A stretch of 64,000 nucleotides of DNA from Mycobacteriales bacterium (GCA_030697205.1 JAUYQP010000040.1:1-64000), one strand, 5' to 3'; shown: positions 42,212 to 52,100, numbered from the stretch's first letter. The notes: generated from the sequence alone by a model not told the origin. Translations and numbers: made by a program.

Positions 42212-42898
42212 TCAGGCCAGCTCGACCGTCTCGCCGAGCTCCAGGAGCCGCCCCTCCGACACCAGGGTCGTGCCGGCCCGTCCCACGGCAGTGACCCGGT
42301 CGCCCGTCACGAGCACCCCGGACTCCTCCGGCAGGCCGAGCACGACGGTCCCGGTCGAGGCCAGCGCCCGCAGCCAGTCACCTCGCGAGGACCCACCGCT
42401 CCAGTGCGGAACGACCGACACGTCGCCCACGGCCGCCAGCCCCACCTCGATCCCAAACCCCTCCGGCCCGGAGCGGTCCGGCAGGACCGTCCACGGGCAC
42501 AGCACCATCGCACCGGCGCTCGCGCCCATCACGACGCCGCCTCGCGCCAGCACCTCGGACACCAGCCCACCGATGGGAGTGGAGCGCAGCGCGGTGAGCA
42601 GCCGGCTCGGCGACCCGCCGGGCAGGACGAGCAGCTGGGCCGCACCGATCGCGTCGACGGCTCCGGCACGGTCCTCGCGGACGTCAGGCGCAGCGACGAC
42701 GTCGGTGCCCCCGATCGCCCTGAAGTGACTGACGCCGTTGGCCGTGGCGGTCGCGTAGTCGCGGCCTGGCGTGCCGGCGAGCGCTGTGACGACGACGCGC
42801 GCCGCGCGCCCGCCTGCTCGCTCGAGCAGGTCGGCGTCCATCGCGCGGCAGCCGGGTGAGAACTCGCCACCGCCCTGCAGGCACACCGTCCCCGTCAT
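42212..42898 (-). CDS. Peptidase S51 / cyanophycinase-like protein
   Basis: A 228-residue protein with the class I amidotransferase-like fold of S51 peptidases: CLQGGGEF at the N-terminus, LLVLPGGSPSRLL, and the nucleophile elbow VVMGASAGAMVL (Ser). A probable His is in VVPHWSGG. Family members are dipeptidase E and cyanophycinase; the substrate here is unknown. It lies 42 bp downstream of the 42941 gene on the same strand. Confidence 0.82.
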   Translation of the reverse strand: MTGTVCLQGGGEFSPGCRAMDADLLERAGGRAARVVVTALAGTPGRDYATATANGVSHFRAIGGTDVVAAPDVREDRAGAVDAIGAAQLLVLPGGSPSRLLTALRSTPIGGLVSEVLARGGVVMGASAGAMVLCPWTVLPDRSGPEGFGIEVGLAAVGDVSVVPHWSGGSSRGDWLRALASTGTVVLGLPEESGVLVTGDRVTAVGRAGTTLVSEGRLLELGETVELA

Positions 42899-42940
42899 GG
42901 CGGGGGACGCTAGCCCACGGTCGAGCCCCGAGCGGACCCG

Positions 42941-43600
42941 TCAGGACAGCAGGGTCTCGAGCCGTCGGTTGAGGGCGTCGAGGGTGCTGCGGATGACTGC
43001 CTGCCGGACGTCCTCGCGGACGTGTGCCGCGCCGGTGAGCCGCTCGGAGCCGCGCGTACTCACCATCGTGAGCGACACCAGGACGGTGCGGTCGGAGCCG
43101 ACGGCGGTGACCTCGAGGTGGTCGAGCTCGAAGCGCACCGCGTGGTCGAGCAGCTCCTCCACGGCGCGCAAGGTCGCGTTCGCGACCGCGCGCTGCACGC
43201 CGCTCTGCGACGCGGTGCCCCTGGCCTCACCGGCGAGCAGACGGTCACCGGAGGACAGGGTCACGGTGGCGGTGACGTCCAGCCCCGAGGACACGAGGTG
43301 CATGCGGTTGATGGCCGGCCGGACGCGCTGCTCCGGCACCAGGGTGGTGACGTGCGGTATCGGGTCGGCGATGTCGGCGTCCTCGACGATCTGCACCCGC
43401 TCGGCGTCGACCCCGAGGCCGAACTGCTCGCGCAGGACCCGGCCCACGCTCGTCGCGACCTCGACCTCGTCGACACCGGGGTCGAGGCCGAGCCGCAGCA
43501 CGCCCAACCCGCCCTCGTCGTCGGGCTCGACCTGCGCCTCGGAGACGCCCGGCACGGCACGGAGCGCGTCGACGACGTCGCGATAGTCCGTGGCGGTCAC
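42941..43600 (-). CDS. Hypothetical protein with two repeated alpha/beta halves
   Basis: A 219-residue protein starting at GTG 43600 with GGGAG eight bases upstream. The N-terminal 70 residues (YRDVVDALRAVPGVSEAQVE, VEVATSVGRVLREQFGLGVD) resemble a small ferredoxin-like or heavy-metal-associated-like fold but have no Cys. The C-terminal half is beta-rich (DVTATVTLSSGDRLLAGEAR, DRTVLVSLTMVSTRGSERL). No signal peptide or membrane segment. I do not recognise the family. The open frame extends far upstream opposite and inside the Ku gene, which I regard as spurious. Confidence 0.65.
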   Translation of the reverse strand: MTATDYRDVVDALRAVPGVSEAQVEPDDEGGLGVLRLGLDPGVDEVEVATSVGRVLREQFGLGVDAERVQIVEDADIADPIPHVTTLVPEQRVRPAINRMHLVSSGLDVTATVTLSSGDRLLAGEARGTASQSGVQRAVANATLRAVEELLDHAVRFELDHLEVTAVGSDRTVLVSLTMVSTRGSERLTGAAHVREDVRQAVIRSTLDALNRRLETLLS

Positions 43601-43674
43601 AGCGCGGCTCCCTGTCAGTGGCAGGGCGACGACGCCCCCTTGCGTGCATCGGCGGCGGAGAGCCCGCGCTTGAG

Positions 43675-44628
43675 TCAGGCGCTCTTGCGCACTGCCTTCT
43701 TCGCGGGGGCTGCCTTCTTCGTGGTGGTGGCTGCCTTCTTCGTGGTGGCAGACGGCTTCGCGGGGGCCCTCTTCCCAGCCGCCTTCGCGGGCGCCCGGGA
43801 CGGCGCCTTCCCGGCCGCGGCCTCGTTCGCCGCCTGACCCCCGGTGTCGGCGCGCTCCCTCTTGGCCGCCTCGACGCTCGCGCGGAGCGCAGCCATGAGG
43901 TCCACGACCGTGCCCGAGGTCGGTTGCGCCGCCTCGGGCTGGACGACCTCGCGGCCCTCCACCTTCGCCTCGATGACGGCCTGCAAGGCCTCGCGGTAGG
44001 AGTCGGTGTACTGCGTCGGGTCGAAGTCGCCCGACAGCGTCTCGATGAGCGAGCCGGCCATGACCAGCTCCTGCGGCCGGACCTCGACGTCCTCGCCGAG
44101 GAAGTCGAACGCCGGGACCCGCACCTCGTCGGGCCACAGCATCGTCTCGAGCACGAAGACGCCGTCGCGGACCCGCAGGGTCGCGAGCGACTCCCGGTTG
44201 CGCAGCGCCACCTTGACGACGGCCACCTTGCCGCTGTCCTCGAGGGCGTCGCGCAGCAGGACGTAGGGCTTGGTGCCGGCCTTGTCCGGCTCGACGTAGT
44301 AGCTCTTGGCGAAGTAGATGGGGTCGACCTGCTCGAGCGGCACGAACTGCAGCACGTCGATGGCGCGGTTCGTGGTGAGCGGCAGGTCCTTGAAGTCGTC
44401 GTCGGTCAGGACGACGGTCTCACCGGAGCTCAGCTCGTAGCCCTTGGCGATGTCGCCGTAGGCGACCTCCTCACCGTCGGCCGCGGCGACCCGCTTGTAC
44501 TTGATCCGCGAGCCGTCCGAGCGCCTGACCTGGTGGAAGGACACGTCCTTCTCCTCGGTGGCGCTGAACAGCTTCACCGGGATCGTCACCAGCCCGAAGC
44601 TGATGCTGCCCTTCCAGATCGCCCGCAC
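43675..44628 (-). CDS. ku: Ku DNA end-binding protein
   Basis: A 317-residue bacterial Ku: MRAIWKGSISFGLVTIPVKL, QVRRSDGSRIKYKRV, FVPLEQVDPIYFAKSYY, and AYVLLRDAL-type strand. The core ends near residue 250 and is followed by an Ala/Lys-rich tail with KKAATTTKKAAPAKKAVRK. Such tails help Ku to bind DNA internally and recruit the ligase in other species. Ku binds double-strand ends as a homodimer in non-homologous end joining. It is head-to-head with the ligase gene, so both may share one control region. Confidence 0.95.
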   Translation of the reverse strand: MRAIWKGSISFGLVTIPVKLFSATEEKDVSFHQVRRSDGSRIKYKRVAAADGEEVAYGDIAKGYELSSGETVVLTDDDFKDLPLTTNRAIDVLQFVPLEQVDPIYFAKSYYVEPDKAGTKPYVLLRDALEDSGKVAVVKVALRNRESLATLRVRDGVFVLETMLWPDEVRVPAFDFLGEDVEVRPQELVMAGSLIETLSGDFDPTQYTDSYREALQAVIEAKVEGREVVQPEAAQPTSGTVVDLMAALRASVEAAKRERADTGGQAANEAAAGKAPSRAPAKAAGKRAPAKPSATTKKAATTTKKAAPAKKAVRKSA

Positions 44629-44700
44629 GCCGTCTCCCTACCCCGTTCGCGGCAGGTCGAGCCGCCGTCCGACCGTCCGCCCCGCGGGGCTGAGAGGCGA

Positions 44701-44728
44701 CCGAGGCGGGTCCACACACCCGCCTCGG
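44701..44728. promoter_or_regulatory. Perfect inverted repeat between ku and ligase genes
   Basis: ccgaggcggg (44701-44710) and cccgcctcgg (44719-44728) are perfectly complementary with an 8-base spacer. It lies in the middle of the 177-bp divergent region between ku (start 44628) and the ligase (start 44806), where an operator for both genes would be expected. A terminator function is less likely because no gene ends here. No clear -10/-35 pair was seen. Confidence 0.5.
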
Positions 44729-44805
44729 CCCCCTCCCGGGGGGACGGTATCGCCTCGTGCCTCCGTCGCACACCCCTCGCGTGCAAGGGGGGGCATGCTG
44801 GCCAG

Positions 44806-45750
44806 GTGCTCCCGCGCGGCCTGTCCCCGATGCTGGCGACCACCGGTGCGCTTCCCCAGGGTGACGACGGCTGGGCCCACGAGGTGAAGTGGGACGGCGT
44901 GCGCGCCCTGGTCGCGGTCGAGGGCGGCGGTGTCCGGGTGACCTCGCGCAACGGCAACGACGTGACCGCCGGATACCCCGAGCTCGCCGGTCTCACCGCG
45001 CCCGAGCCCGCGCTGCTCGACGGCGAGCTCGTCGCCTTCGACGACAGCGGGCGGCCCGACTTCGGACTGCTGCAGGGGCGCATGCACGTCCGCGGTCCGT
45101 CGCCCGCACTGATGCGCGCCACCCCCGTCACGCTGCTCGTCTTCGACGTCCTGCACCTCGGGGAGCGCTCGCTGCTCGCCGAGCCCTACGACGTACGCCG
45201 GGAGGTGCTCGAGGGGCTGGGGCTCTCCGGCGACCACTGGCAGGTCCCGCCCGCCTTCCTGGGCGCGGGCGGTCCGGTCGCGGACGCGACCCGCGCCCAG
45301 GGCATGGAGGGGCTGGTGAGCAAGCGGCGCGACAGCCGCTACGCACCCGGCCGCCGCAGCCCAGCCTGGGTGAAGACCAAGCACGTGCTGCGCCAGTCGG
45401 TGGTCGTGTGTGGCTGGAAGGCCGGCGAGGGGGGTCGCAGCGGACGCATCGGCTCGCTGCTGCTCGGCGTCCACGGCGAGGGCGGTCTGCGCTACGCCGG
45501 CCACGTCGGGACCGGCTTCAGCAGCGCAGCCCTCGCGCACCTGCAGCAGCTGCTCGAGCCGCTCGCGCGCGCATCACCGGCGTACGCCGACGAGGTGCCC
45601 CGCGAGCACGCCAGGCACGCGAGATGGGTGGAACCGGTGCTCGTGGGGGAGGTCGAGGTCACCGCCTGGACGCGCGACGGGCGGCTGCGGCACCCGTCGT
45701 GGAAGGGCCTGCGCGATGACCTCGACCCCGGGCAGGTGGTGCGCGAGTGA
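44806..45750 (+). CDS. ATP-dependent DNA ligase (LigD ligase domain / LigC type)
   Basis: A 314-residue ligase. Motif I is HEVKWDGVRALV with the AMP-accepting Lys, then LLDGELVAFDDSG (motif III/IV region), GMEGLVSKRRDSRY and WVKTKH (motif V). The oligonucleotide-binding domain follows, ending in WKGLRDDLDPGQVVRE. Start GTG 44806. It overlaps the next gene by 4 bp (GTGA) and faces ku, so it acts in end joining. The missing nuclease and polymerase domains of a full LigD are partly supplied by the next gene. Confidence 0.9.
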   Translation: MLPRGLSPMLATTGALPQGDDGWAHEVKWDGVRALVAVEGGGVRVTSRNGNDVTAGYPELAGLTAPEPALLDGELVAFDDSGRPDFGLLQGRMHVRGPSPALMRATPVTLLVFDVLHLGERSLLAEPYDVRREVLEGLGLSGDHWQVPPAFLGAGGPVADATRAQGMEGLVSKRRDSRYAPGRRSPAWVKTKHVLRQSVVVCGWKAGEGGRSGRIGSLLLGVHGEGGLRYAGHVGTGFSSAALAHLQQLLEPLARASPAYADEVPREHARHARWVEPVLVGEVEVTAWTRDGRLRHPSWKGLRDDLDPGQVVRE

Positions 45751-46625
45751 AGGTCCCCGTGCAGGTCGAGGGGCGCACCCTGGTGCTGTCGAACCTCGAC
45801 AAGGTGCTCTACCCGGCGGTCGGCTTCACCAAGGCCGAGGTGATCGACTACTACACCCGCATCGCGCCGGTGCTGCTCCCGCACCTGGCCGACCGGGCGC
45901 TGACGCGCAAGCGCTACCCGGACGGCGTCGACGGGCAGGTGTTCTTCGAGAAGAACGCACCCCGGGGCACGCCCGACTGGGTGCGGACCGTGACGCTGCC
46001 CTCGCCGGGGTCGTCGACGCAGCGCGAGACGATCGACTACGTCGTCTGCGACGACCTGCCGACCCTGGTCTGGACGGCCAACCTGGCCGCCCTCGAGCTG
46101 CACACCCACATGTGGCGGGTGATGCGGACGAAGGACGTCGCGCGGCGCCCGGACCTCCTCGTGTTCGACCTCGACCCGGGGCCGCCCGCGACGATCGTCG
46201 AGTGCTGCGAGGTGGCCCTGCTGCTGCGCGAGCGGCTCGGCGCCGACGGCCTCGATCCCGTCGCGAAGACCAGCGGCAGCAAGGGGATGCAGCTCTACGC
46301 GCGAGCACCGAAGGGCACGAGCACAAACGACTACGCCAAGGCCGTCGCGCAGGAGCTCGAGCGGGCCCGCCCCGACCTCGTGGTGCACCGGATGGCCAAG
46401 GACCTCCGGCCAGGCAAGGTGCTCGTCGACTGGTCCCAGAACTCACCGGCCAAGACGACCGTGACGGTCTACTCCCTGCGGGCCCGCGAGCGGCCGACCG
46501 TCTCCACCCCGGTCACCTGGGACGAGGTCGCCGCTTGCACGTCGCCGTCGGACCTGGTGTTCGTCACCGACGACGTCCTCGCTCGCGTGGCTGCGACGGG
46601 TGACCTCTTCGCGCCGCTGCTGTGA
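45747..46625 (+). CDS. LigD-type polymerase/primase domain protein
   Basis: A 292-residue stand-alone POL domain. Features are LSNLDKVLYPAVGFTKAEVI, YYTRIAPVLLPHLADR, NLAALELHTHMWR, VFDLDPGPPA (metal Asp pair DLD), KTSGSKGMQLY and DWSQNSPAKTTVTVYSLRA. It adds ribo- or deoxynucleotides at broken ends. Its GTG start overlaps the ligase stop, so the two are translated together. The full-length LigD of mycobacteria joins these domains in one chain with a nuclease; here they are separate and the nuclease is not seen. Confidence 0.92.
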   Translation: MKVPVQVEGRTLVLSNLDKVLYPAVGFTKAEVIDYYTRIAPVLLPHLADRALTRKRYPDGVDGQVFFEKNAPRGTPDWVRTVTLPSPGSSTQRETIDYVVCDDLPTLVWTANLAALELHTHMWRVMRTKDVARRPDLLVFDLDPGPPATIVECCEVALLLRERLGADGLDPVAKTSGSKGMQLYARAPKGTSTNDYAKAVAQELERARPDLVVHRMAKDLRPGKVLVDWSQNSPAKTTVTVYSLRARERPTVSTPVTWDEVAACTSPSDLVFVTDDVLARVAATGDLFAPLL

Positions 46626-46634
46626 GCCGCGCCC

Positions 46635-47126
46635 TCAGAGCGCGGGACCCTCGGCCGGCTGCGGCGCGTCGCTGCTGGAGTCACGGCTCGAGTCGGTGAA
46701 GAACGAGAACTTGCCGTCGGGCTCCAGGATGCCGACGGCGACGGTGCGCACGTCGTCGATCCCCTGCTCGCGCAGGCCCTCCTTGAGCTCCCAGTCCGAC
46801 AGCCGCTCCAGCCGCATGACGTCCTCCAACGGCCGGCCGTCCTTGATGACGACGACGGGGGCGCCCTCGAGGGTGGTACGGGTCCGGGGGAAGCGGAAGC
46901 TGATCCAGCTGAAGAGCAGCAGCAGGCTCGCGAAGGTGCCGACGGCGAGCATCGCTCCGGTGACGCTGAAGTCCTCCTGCGTAGTGCCCTGCTGGATGAG
47001 GTCTCCCATCGTCACGAGCAGCACGAGCTCGAAGGCGGTCATCTGGCCGAGCTCGCGCTTGCCCAGCGCGCGGGTGACGAACCACAGGAAGAAGTAGATG
47101 ACCGTTGCGCGGTAGACGACGTCCAT
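46635..47126 (-). CDS. DUF421 (YetF-like) membrane protein
   Basis: A 163-residue protein with transmembrane segments at the N-terminus (ATVIYFFLWFVTRALGKREL, ELVLLVTMGDLIQQ, LAVGTFASLLLLFSWISF) and a soluble DUF421 domain (APVVVIKDGRPLEDVMRLER). The GKRELGQMTAFELV motif is typical. The role is unclear; Bacillus relatives are linked to spore germination or membrane stress. Its upstream neighbour on the same strand stops immediately before its start (47127), suggesting co-transcription. Confidence 0.88.
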   Translation of the reverse strand: MDVVYRATVIYFFLWFVTRALGKRELGQMTAFELVLLVTMGDLIQQGTTQEDFSVTGAMLAVGTFASLLLLFSWISFRFPRTRTTLEGAPVVVIKDGRPLEDVMRLERLSDWELKEGLREQGIDDVRTVAVGILEPDGKFSFFTDSSRDSSSDAPQPAEGPAL

Positions 47127-47645
47127 CTAGGGCCACACCCTCGTCCGGTAGGTCACGGTGACAGCGGGCCGGGCACTGCCGTCGAGGACGGAGACCTCGC
47201 CGCGCCGACCGCGCTGGACCGCCGGCTCGACCCGGGTGTCGACCGACACCCGGAAGACCTCGCCGAGCGGCGGGAGGAACTCGAAGTAGTCATAGTCGCC
47301 GTCGGCGCTCGCGGCCTCGGGGTCGGGTGTGAAGCCGTTCTCGTCGAACAGGTCGAAGTAGTCGGCCGCGAAGCGCATCCGGATCGGCTCGCCACCGAAG
47401 CCGCCGGCCCGGCGCACCTGGACCTCGTACTTGACCGCGTGGCCGGGCCGGGTCACTGCGGGGTAGGTCACGGTGACGTCGAAGCCGCCGCCGCTCGCGG
47501 ACCGCTCGGCGGTGCGGGTGCCGAAGACCCCTGCAGCCCCGCAGAGGACGAACAGGACGAGGAGGCTGAGCGCGACCCGCCTGGCGTTGCGTGCCCTGCG
47601 CACCTGGGCGAGCGACCGCCGCTCCGGCAGCGTGCTGGTGATCAT
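47127..47645 (-). CDS. Hypothetical single-pass membrane protein
   Basis: A 172-residue protein with a short basic cytoplasmic end (RRSLAQVRRARNARR), one membrane helix (VALSLLVLFVLCGAAGVF) and a 120-residue extracytoplasmic beta-rich domain (DVTVTYPAVTRPGHAVKYEV). I do not recognise the family. It abuts the DUF421 gene directly, suggesting a joint membrane function. Confidence 0.7.
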   Translation of the reverse strand: MITSTLPERRSLAQVRRARNARRVALSLLVLFVLCGAAGVFGTRTAERSASGGGFDVTVTYPAVTRPGHAVKYEVQVRRAGGFGGEPIRMRFAADYFDLFDENGFTPDPEAASADGDYDYFEFLPPLGEVFRVSVDTRVEPAVQRGRRGEVSVLDGSARPAVTVTYRTRVWP

Positions 47646-47774
47646 GGTCGCGTGCTACCCCGGCACGCGCCCTCGCAACCGGCGCCGCTTGCGCCGGGGT
47701 GCAGGATCGGTGATGGACCCCGGCCCACCAGGGCAGGACGGGTCCGACCGCGCGCGACTCGAGTGGAGGCAGCG

Positions 47775-48005
47775 ATGTCCGGAGTGCCTGCAGTGCAGCT
47801 GAGCGACGAGGCGCTGGAGCGCGAGCTCAAGCACCTGCACGAGACCCGGCACGACACCTTCCTGCACGGCAGCGAGGACGCTCTGCACTTCCACACCGCC
47901 CGTACCACCGAGCTCGAGGAGGACTACCTGCGCCGCAACCCCGACCGGGTCCTCGACGCGCGACGCACCCGCCACGGGTCACGGGAGCTCGCGGGCCAGG
48001 AGTAA
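47775..48005 (+). CDS. DUF6158 small protein
   Basis: A 76-residue acidic/basic helical protein (LSDEALERELKHLHETRHDT, FLHGSEDALHFHTARTTELE, RRNPDRVLDARRTR). Starts at ATG 47775 behind GGAGG. The pattern matches the DUF6158 family of small actinobacterial proteins. The function is unknown. Confidence 0.75.
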   Translation: MSGVPAVQLSDEALERELKHLHETRHDTFLHGSEDALHFHTARTTELEEDYLRRNPDRVLDARRTRHGSRELAGQE

Positions 48006-48089
48006 GGGCCCCACTCCGGACGACGCGCAGGTACGACGGGTGCGCGAGAGCAGCGGACCACGACCCGACCCGTCGCCTAGGGTCTGCGC

Positions 48090-48728
48090 ATGACGCCCAC
48101 GCCCGCCGAGCGCGACGTGCCGCGCGGCACGAGGCTGCCGCGACAGGCCCGGCGCAAGCAGCTGCTCGGCGCTGCGCAGGAGATCTTCGTCGCGCAGGGC
48201 TACCACGCCGCCGCGATGGACGACATCGCCGAGCGCGCCGGCGTCTCCAAGCCCGTGCTCTACCAGCACTTCCCCGGCAAGCTCGAGCTCTACCTCGCGC
48301 TGCTCGACGAGCACGCCGCCGACCTGACCCGCAAGGTCGTGGCCGCCCTGCAGTCGACGACCGACAACAGGTTACGCGTGGCGGCCTGCGTCGCTGCCTA
48401 CTTCGACTTTGTCGACGGCGACGGCGAGGCCTTCCGGCTGGTCTTCGAGAGCGACCTGCGCAACGACCCGGCCGTGCGGGCGCGGGTCGAGAAGATGACC
48501 GCGGAGTGCGTCGAGGCGATCTCCGAGACCATCGCGCACGACACCGGCTTCGGCCACGAGGACTCGAAGCTGCTCGCCGTCGGGCTGACCGGGATGGCCG
48601 AGGTCGGCGCGCGCTGGTGGCTCGCGGCCCAGGTCGACGGACCGGGCTCGGTGCCCAAGGAGCGCGCCGTCGAGCTGCTTGTCGGGCTGTCCTGGCGCGG
48701 CATCAGCGGCGCCCCGCTGCACGGCTGA
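48090..48728 (+). CDS. TetR-family transcriptional regulator
   Basis: A 212-residue protein. The TetR helix-turn-helix is at about 20-65 (RRKQLLGAAQEIFVAQGYHA, MDDIAERAGVSKPVLYQHFP). The C-terminal ligand domain is divergent. It sits directly upstream of the DUF3107 gene, as in M. tuberculosis (Rv3208-Rv3208A). The ligand and targets are unknown; autoregulation of its own unit is plausible. Confidence 0.9.
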   Translation: MTPTPAERDVPRGTRLPRQARRKQLLGAAQEIFVAQGYHAAAMDDIAERAGVSKPVLYQHFPGKLELYLALLDEHAADLTRKVVAALQSTTDNRLRVAACVAAYFDFVDGDGEAFRLVFESDLRNDPAVRARVEKMTAECVEAISETIAHDTGFGHEDSKLLAVGLTGMAEVGARWWLAAQVDGPGSVPKERAVELLVGLSWRGISGAPLHG

Positions 48729-48857
48729 CCCACCCCCACCGCCGCCTCCACTGCACCCTCACCGCCGGCCCGCGTTCCGCCCACGGCGTACGCGGGTGCC
48801 CCTCGACCGCCCACGGGCTAGCGTTGGCCCGAGAACCCCTGAGACCGGAGGACCGTC

Positions 48858-49085
48858 GTGGAGGTCAAGATCGGTGTGCAGTACGCCGCGCGCGAGCTCG
48901 TGCTGGAGAGCGCCCAGAGCCCGGAGGAGGTCGAGAAGGCCGTCGCTGACGCCCTGAAGGCCGATCTCGGTGTCCTCTCCCTCGTCGACGACAAGGGGCG
49001 TCGGGTCCTCGTGCCCGCCGACAAGCTCGCCTACGTCGAGATCGCCGAGGCGGAGTCCCGCCGCGTCGGCTTCGGAGCCATGTAG
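48858..49085 (+). CDS. DUF3107 small protein
   Basis: A 75-residue protein (MEVKIGVQYAARELVLESAQ at the start) with ARELVLES, VEKAVADAL and VPADKLAYVEIAEAESRRVGFG, the DUF3107 signature. Starts at GTG 48858 with GGAGGA upstream. It follows TetR with a 129-bp gap and is ended by a strong hairpin. Corresponds to TB9.4 (Rv3208A). The function is unknown. Confidence 0.9.
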   Translation: MEVKIGVQYAARELVLESAQSPEEVEKAVADALKADLGVLSLVDDKGRRVLVPADKLAYVEIAEAESRRVGFGAM

Positions 49086-49107
49086 CTCCGGGCAGCACCA
49101 GCAGCGC

Positions 49108-49147
49108 ACGACGAAGGCCGGTCCCCGCGGGGACCGGCCTTCGTCGT
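49108..49147. terminator. Strong bidirectional hairpin terminator
   Basis: A perfect 19-bp stem, acgacgaaggccggtcccc (49108-49126) with ggggaccggccttcgtcgt (49129-49147), around a 2-base centre. It lies 22 bp after the DUF3107 stop and 12 bp before the end of the convergent M6 protease gene, so it can end both. Confidence 0.9.
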
Positions 49148-49159
49148 GCAGTCGCCGGG

Positions 49160-52100
49160 TCAGACAGCGAGCCGCCGGCGGACGACGACCGCGCCGGCGA
49201 GCAGCAGGGCCGCGAGGACCGGCGCGCCGAGACCGCCGGTGGCCGGCAGTGCCGGCGCAGCGGTCGGCGGGGTGTCGGTCTCGGGGTTCGGCGCGTTCGG
49301 CAGGCCAGGGCCGCCGATCGGCGGCGCGACGGCACGCGTGTCGGCGAAGCCGTAGTTGAAGTCCGCGCAGCCGCCGGCCGTCGTGACCTTCACGTCGCCG
49401 ACGAGGTCGAACTCCTCCGTGGCACCGCCGCTGTCGCCGTCCATCGACGTGACGTCGAAGGCGAGGCAGTCGTAGTCGAAGACCCACGGCTGCACGCCGT
49501 CGGCGTCGGGGTCCTTGGCCGCGTCACGGGTCGGCTCGCTGTAGTTGTCGACGTGCGGCGTGGCCTTGGAGTCGGTGAACGACCGACGCGCGTCGGCGGC
49601 CGTGAAGGTCGCGTCGTCGAGGTTGGGCGTGTCGGACTCGGGCTCCGGCGTGCTGTCGAGCGGGCTCTGCGCCGGCGGGTTGTCGGTCCCGACGTTGCCG
49701 TAGCCGTGCGCCTCGTCGGTGTAGGTCAGCAGCAGCCCCGACTGGAACGACGGGGCGCCGCGCTCGGACTCGCCGCGGCCGTCGAAGTCGAAGCCGGAGC
49801 GGTCGCGCATCTCGAGCAGGTAGGCGTGCTCCTGCGACGACGGCGTGCCGGCCTCGAGGTAGCTCCAGCCCTCGGTGCAGACGCCACCGGAGACCGAGAG
49901 GTCCTCCTTGCAGCCGCCGTTGTAGACGCGCGGGTCGTCGCTGCCACCGTCGCCGTCCTCGAAGTCGCTGTCGAAGAGCACCTGCTCGGCTCCGTCGACG
50001 GTCGCGACGACCTTGAGGTCGTCGATGAGCCAGCCCGGCCGGGCCAGGCCCGGGTCGGTCGCGTAGCTGAAGCGCAGCACGCCACCCTCGACGCCCGCGA
50101 GCGAGCTGAGGTCGTAGCTGTCCTCGAGGAAGCCACCCTTGGGGGTGTTGCCGAGGACGCGGTCGAGGGCCTGGGTGCCGGCCTCGTAGGAGCCGCTCGT
50201 GCCGGTGAGGCCGTTGCCGTACTTCGTGAGGCAGGAGTTGGCGTTGGGGTTCTGGGTCGACGGGGTCGAGTAGCCGTTCTGCGACGCGAGCCCGGCGTAG
50301 GTGAGCTTGCCCTTCTCGTCGGGGGTGCCGGCAAGGACGAAGCCGTAGTCGTAGTCCCACTCGATGTCCCAGAAGCTCGAGAAGGTCGCCGTGACGGTCG
50401 CGCCGTCCGGCAGGTCGCCGAGACCGGGGACGACGACGTCGAGGTTGTGCCCGCCGATCGGGGCGCAGCCGAAGTCGTTGCCCTGGCGGGAGTACCAGAC
50501 CCGCTTGCCCGAGGCGCCCTGCTCGATGATCGCCGGGTCGATGAGCTGACGTCCCGGCAGAGATGCGACGTAGGCCTCACCGTTGTGGATGCCGTAGTCG
50601 CCGCCCTGCGCGGACAGCGTGTAGGGCCGGCCGTCGGGGGTGACCCAGTCGATGCGGCCCGTGTCGAGCTTGCTGTCGCGCCAGTCCGACAGGGTCGTCG
50701 TGCCGGTCCGCAGGACGCGCGGCACGATCCAGCCGAGCTCCTTCTTGCCGATGACGTCCATGTTCTGCGACGCGTCGGAGGCCATGAGGTTGAAGTCGCC
50801 GTAGGTCTCCCGCGAGCCGGTCGAGTAGTAGTCCGGCAGGCCGAGCGAATGGCCGTACTCGTGGGAGATGACGCTCGCGAACTCGATCGAGGTCTCGGGG
50901 TTGAGGTTGTAGGGGCCGACCCGGACGAACGCCGCGAGGGCGTCACCGGTGTCGGTCGTCGTGGTCTTGGTGAAGCTGTCGTCGGTGTACCAGAGCAGGT
51001 TGCCCTCGAGGTCCTTGAGCCGGTCCTTCGAGACGTAACCGGTCAGGCCAGTCACGGCGTCGGTGTAGGAGAACTCCAGCGAGGACGAGTGCGGCCAGAC
51101 GTTGTCGTTGGGCGCCTCGGTGCAGCCACCGGCGACCGACAGCTGACTGACGCCGTTGCCACCGCAGCCCTGGAAGACGACCTCGAAGAAGTCGACGACG
51201 CCGTCCTTGTCGGTGTCGAAGTCGTTGTAGTCGATGTCCGGGTCGGCGATGACGGCAGCGTCGTACGCCGCCTTGGCCGCCGGGCCGCAGCCGGAGTCGA
51301 TGTTCTGCAGCGCTCCGACACCGGCGAGCGCGCCGACGAGCGCGGAGCCGTTGGCGTCCTGGCCGTAGTAGCTACGGGTACCGGGCAGCTGGTACCAGCC
51401 GTCGACGATGCGCTCGGTGTAGAGCGGCGTCGGGGCGCCGTTGGTGGGGTCGACCGTCGTGACGCCGGTGCAGGTGTTGACCGTCTCGGGGTCGATGGTC
51501 GTGAAGGCCAGCGAGCTCTCGCCGGCCTCGTAGGGCGCGTCCCCGATGGCGACCGACCCGATGGTGCCCTTCGGGTAGAGCTGGCCGTAGCTCATCTCCT
51601 GGAAGAGGTTGAACGTCGAGGCGGGATTGGCCGGGTCGTTGATGACCTTGTCGAGGTCGCCCGCCGAGGCGGTGTGCGTGAAGTCCACGTAGTCGACCGG
51701 CACGACGGGGAACGGCCGGTCGCCATAGCGCGCCGTCTCGTAGCCGCCGGACGGCGGGATGACCTTCGGCCCGTGGCTCGCGAGCGCCTTGCTCGTCGAT
51801 CCCACCGACACCGTCGCGGTGCTCGAGATGTTGCGCCAGACGACGGTCGGCTCCTCGGCGAGGGTGTCGGCGGCGGCCTCGAGCACGAGCGCGACGCTCG
51901 CGCCGGCGCCCACCGACGGCACGCTCCAGGTCACGACGCCGCCCGACACGGCGGTCGTGCCGACCTGGCTGCGCGACCCGGTCCAGCTCATCCCGCGTGT
52001 CTCGGGAATCCGGACCGACAGCCCGCTGACCGCGGCGGTACCGGGGTTGCGGACGAGGATGCGCGACGGGTAGCTGTCACCGGGCTTGACCCAGCCGACG

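Noticed and set aside
42941-44137. Extension of the 219-residue gene to nearly 400 codons
   Set aside because: The extra part lies opposite to and within the Ku gene, whereas GTG 43600 has a ribosome site and fits the gap.
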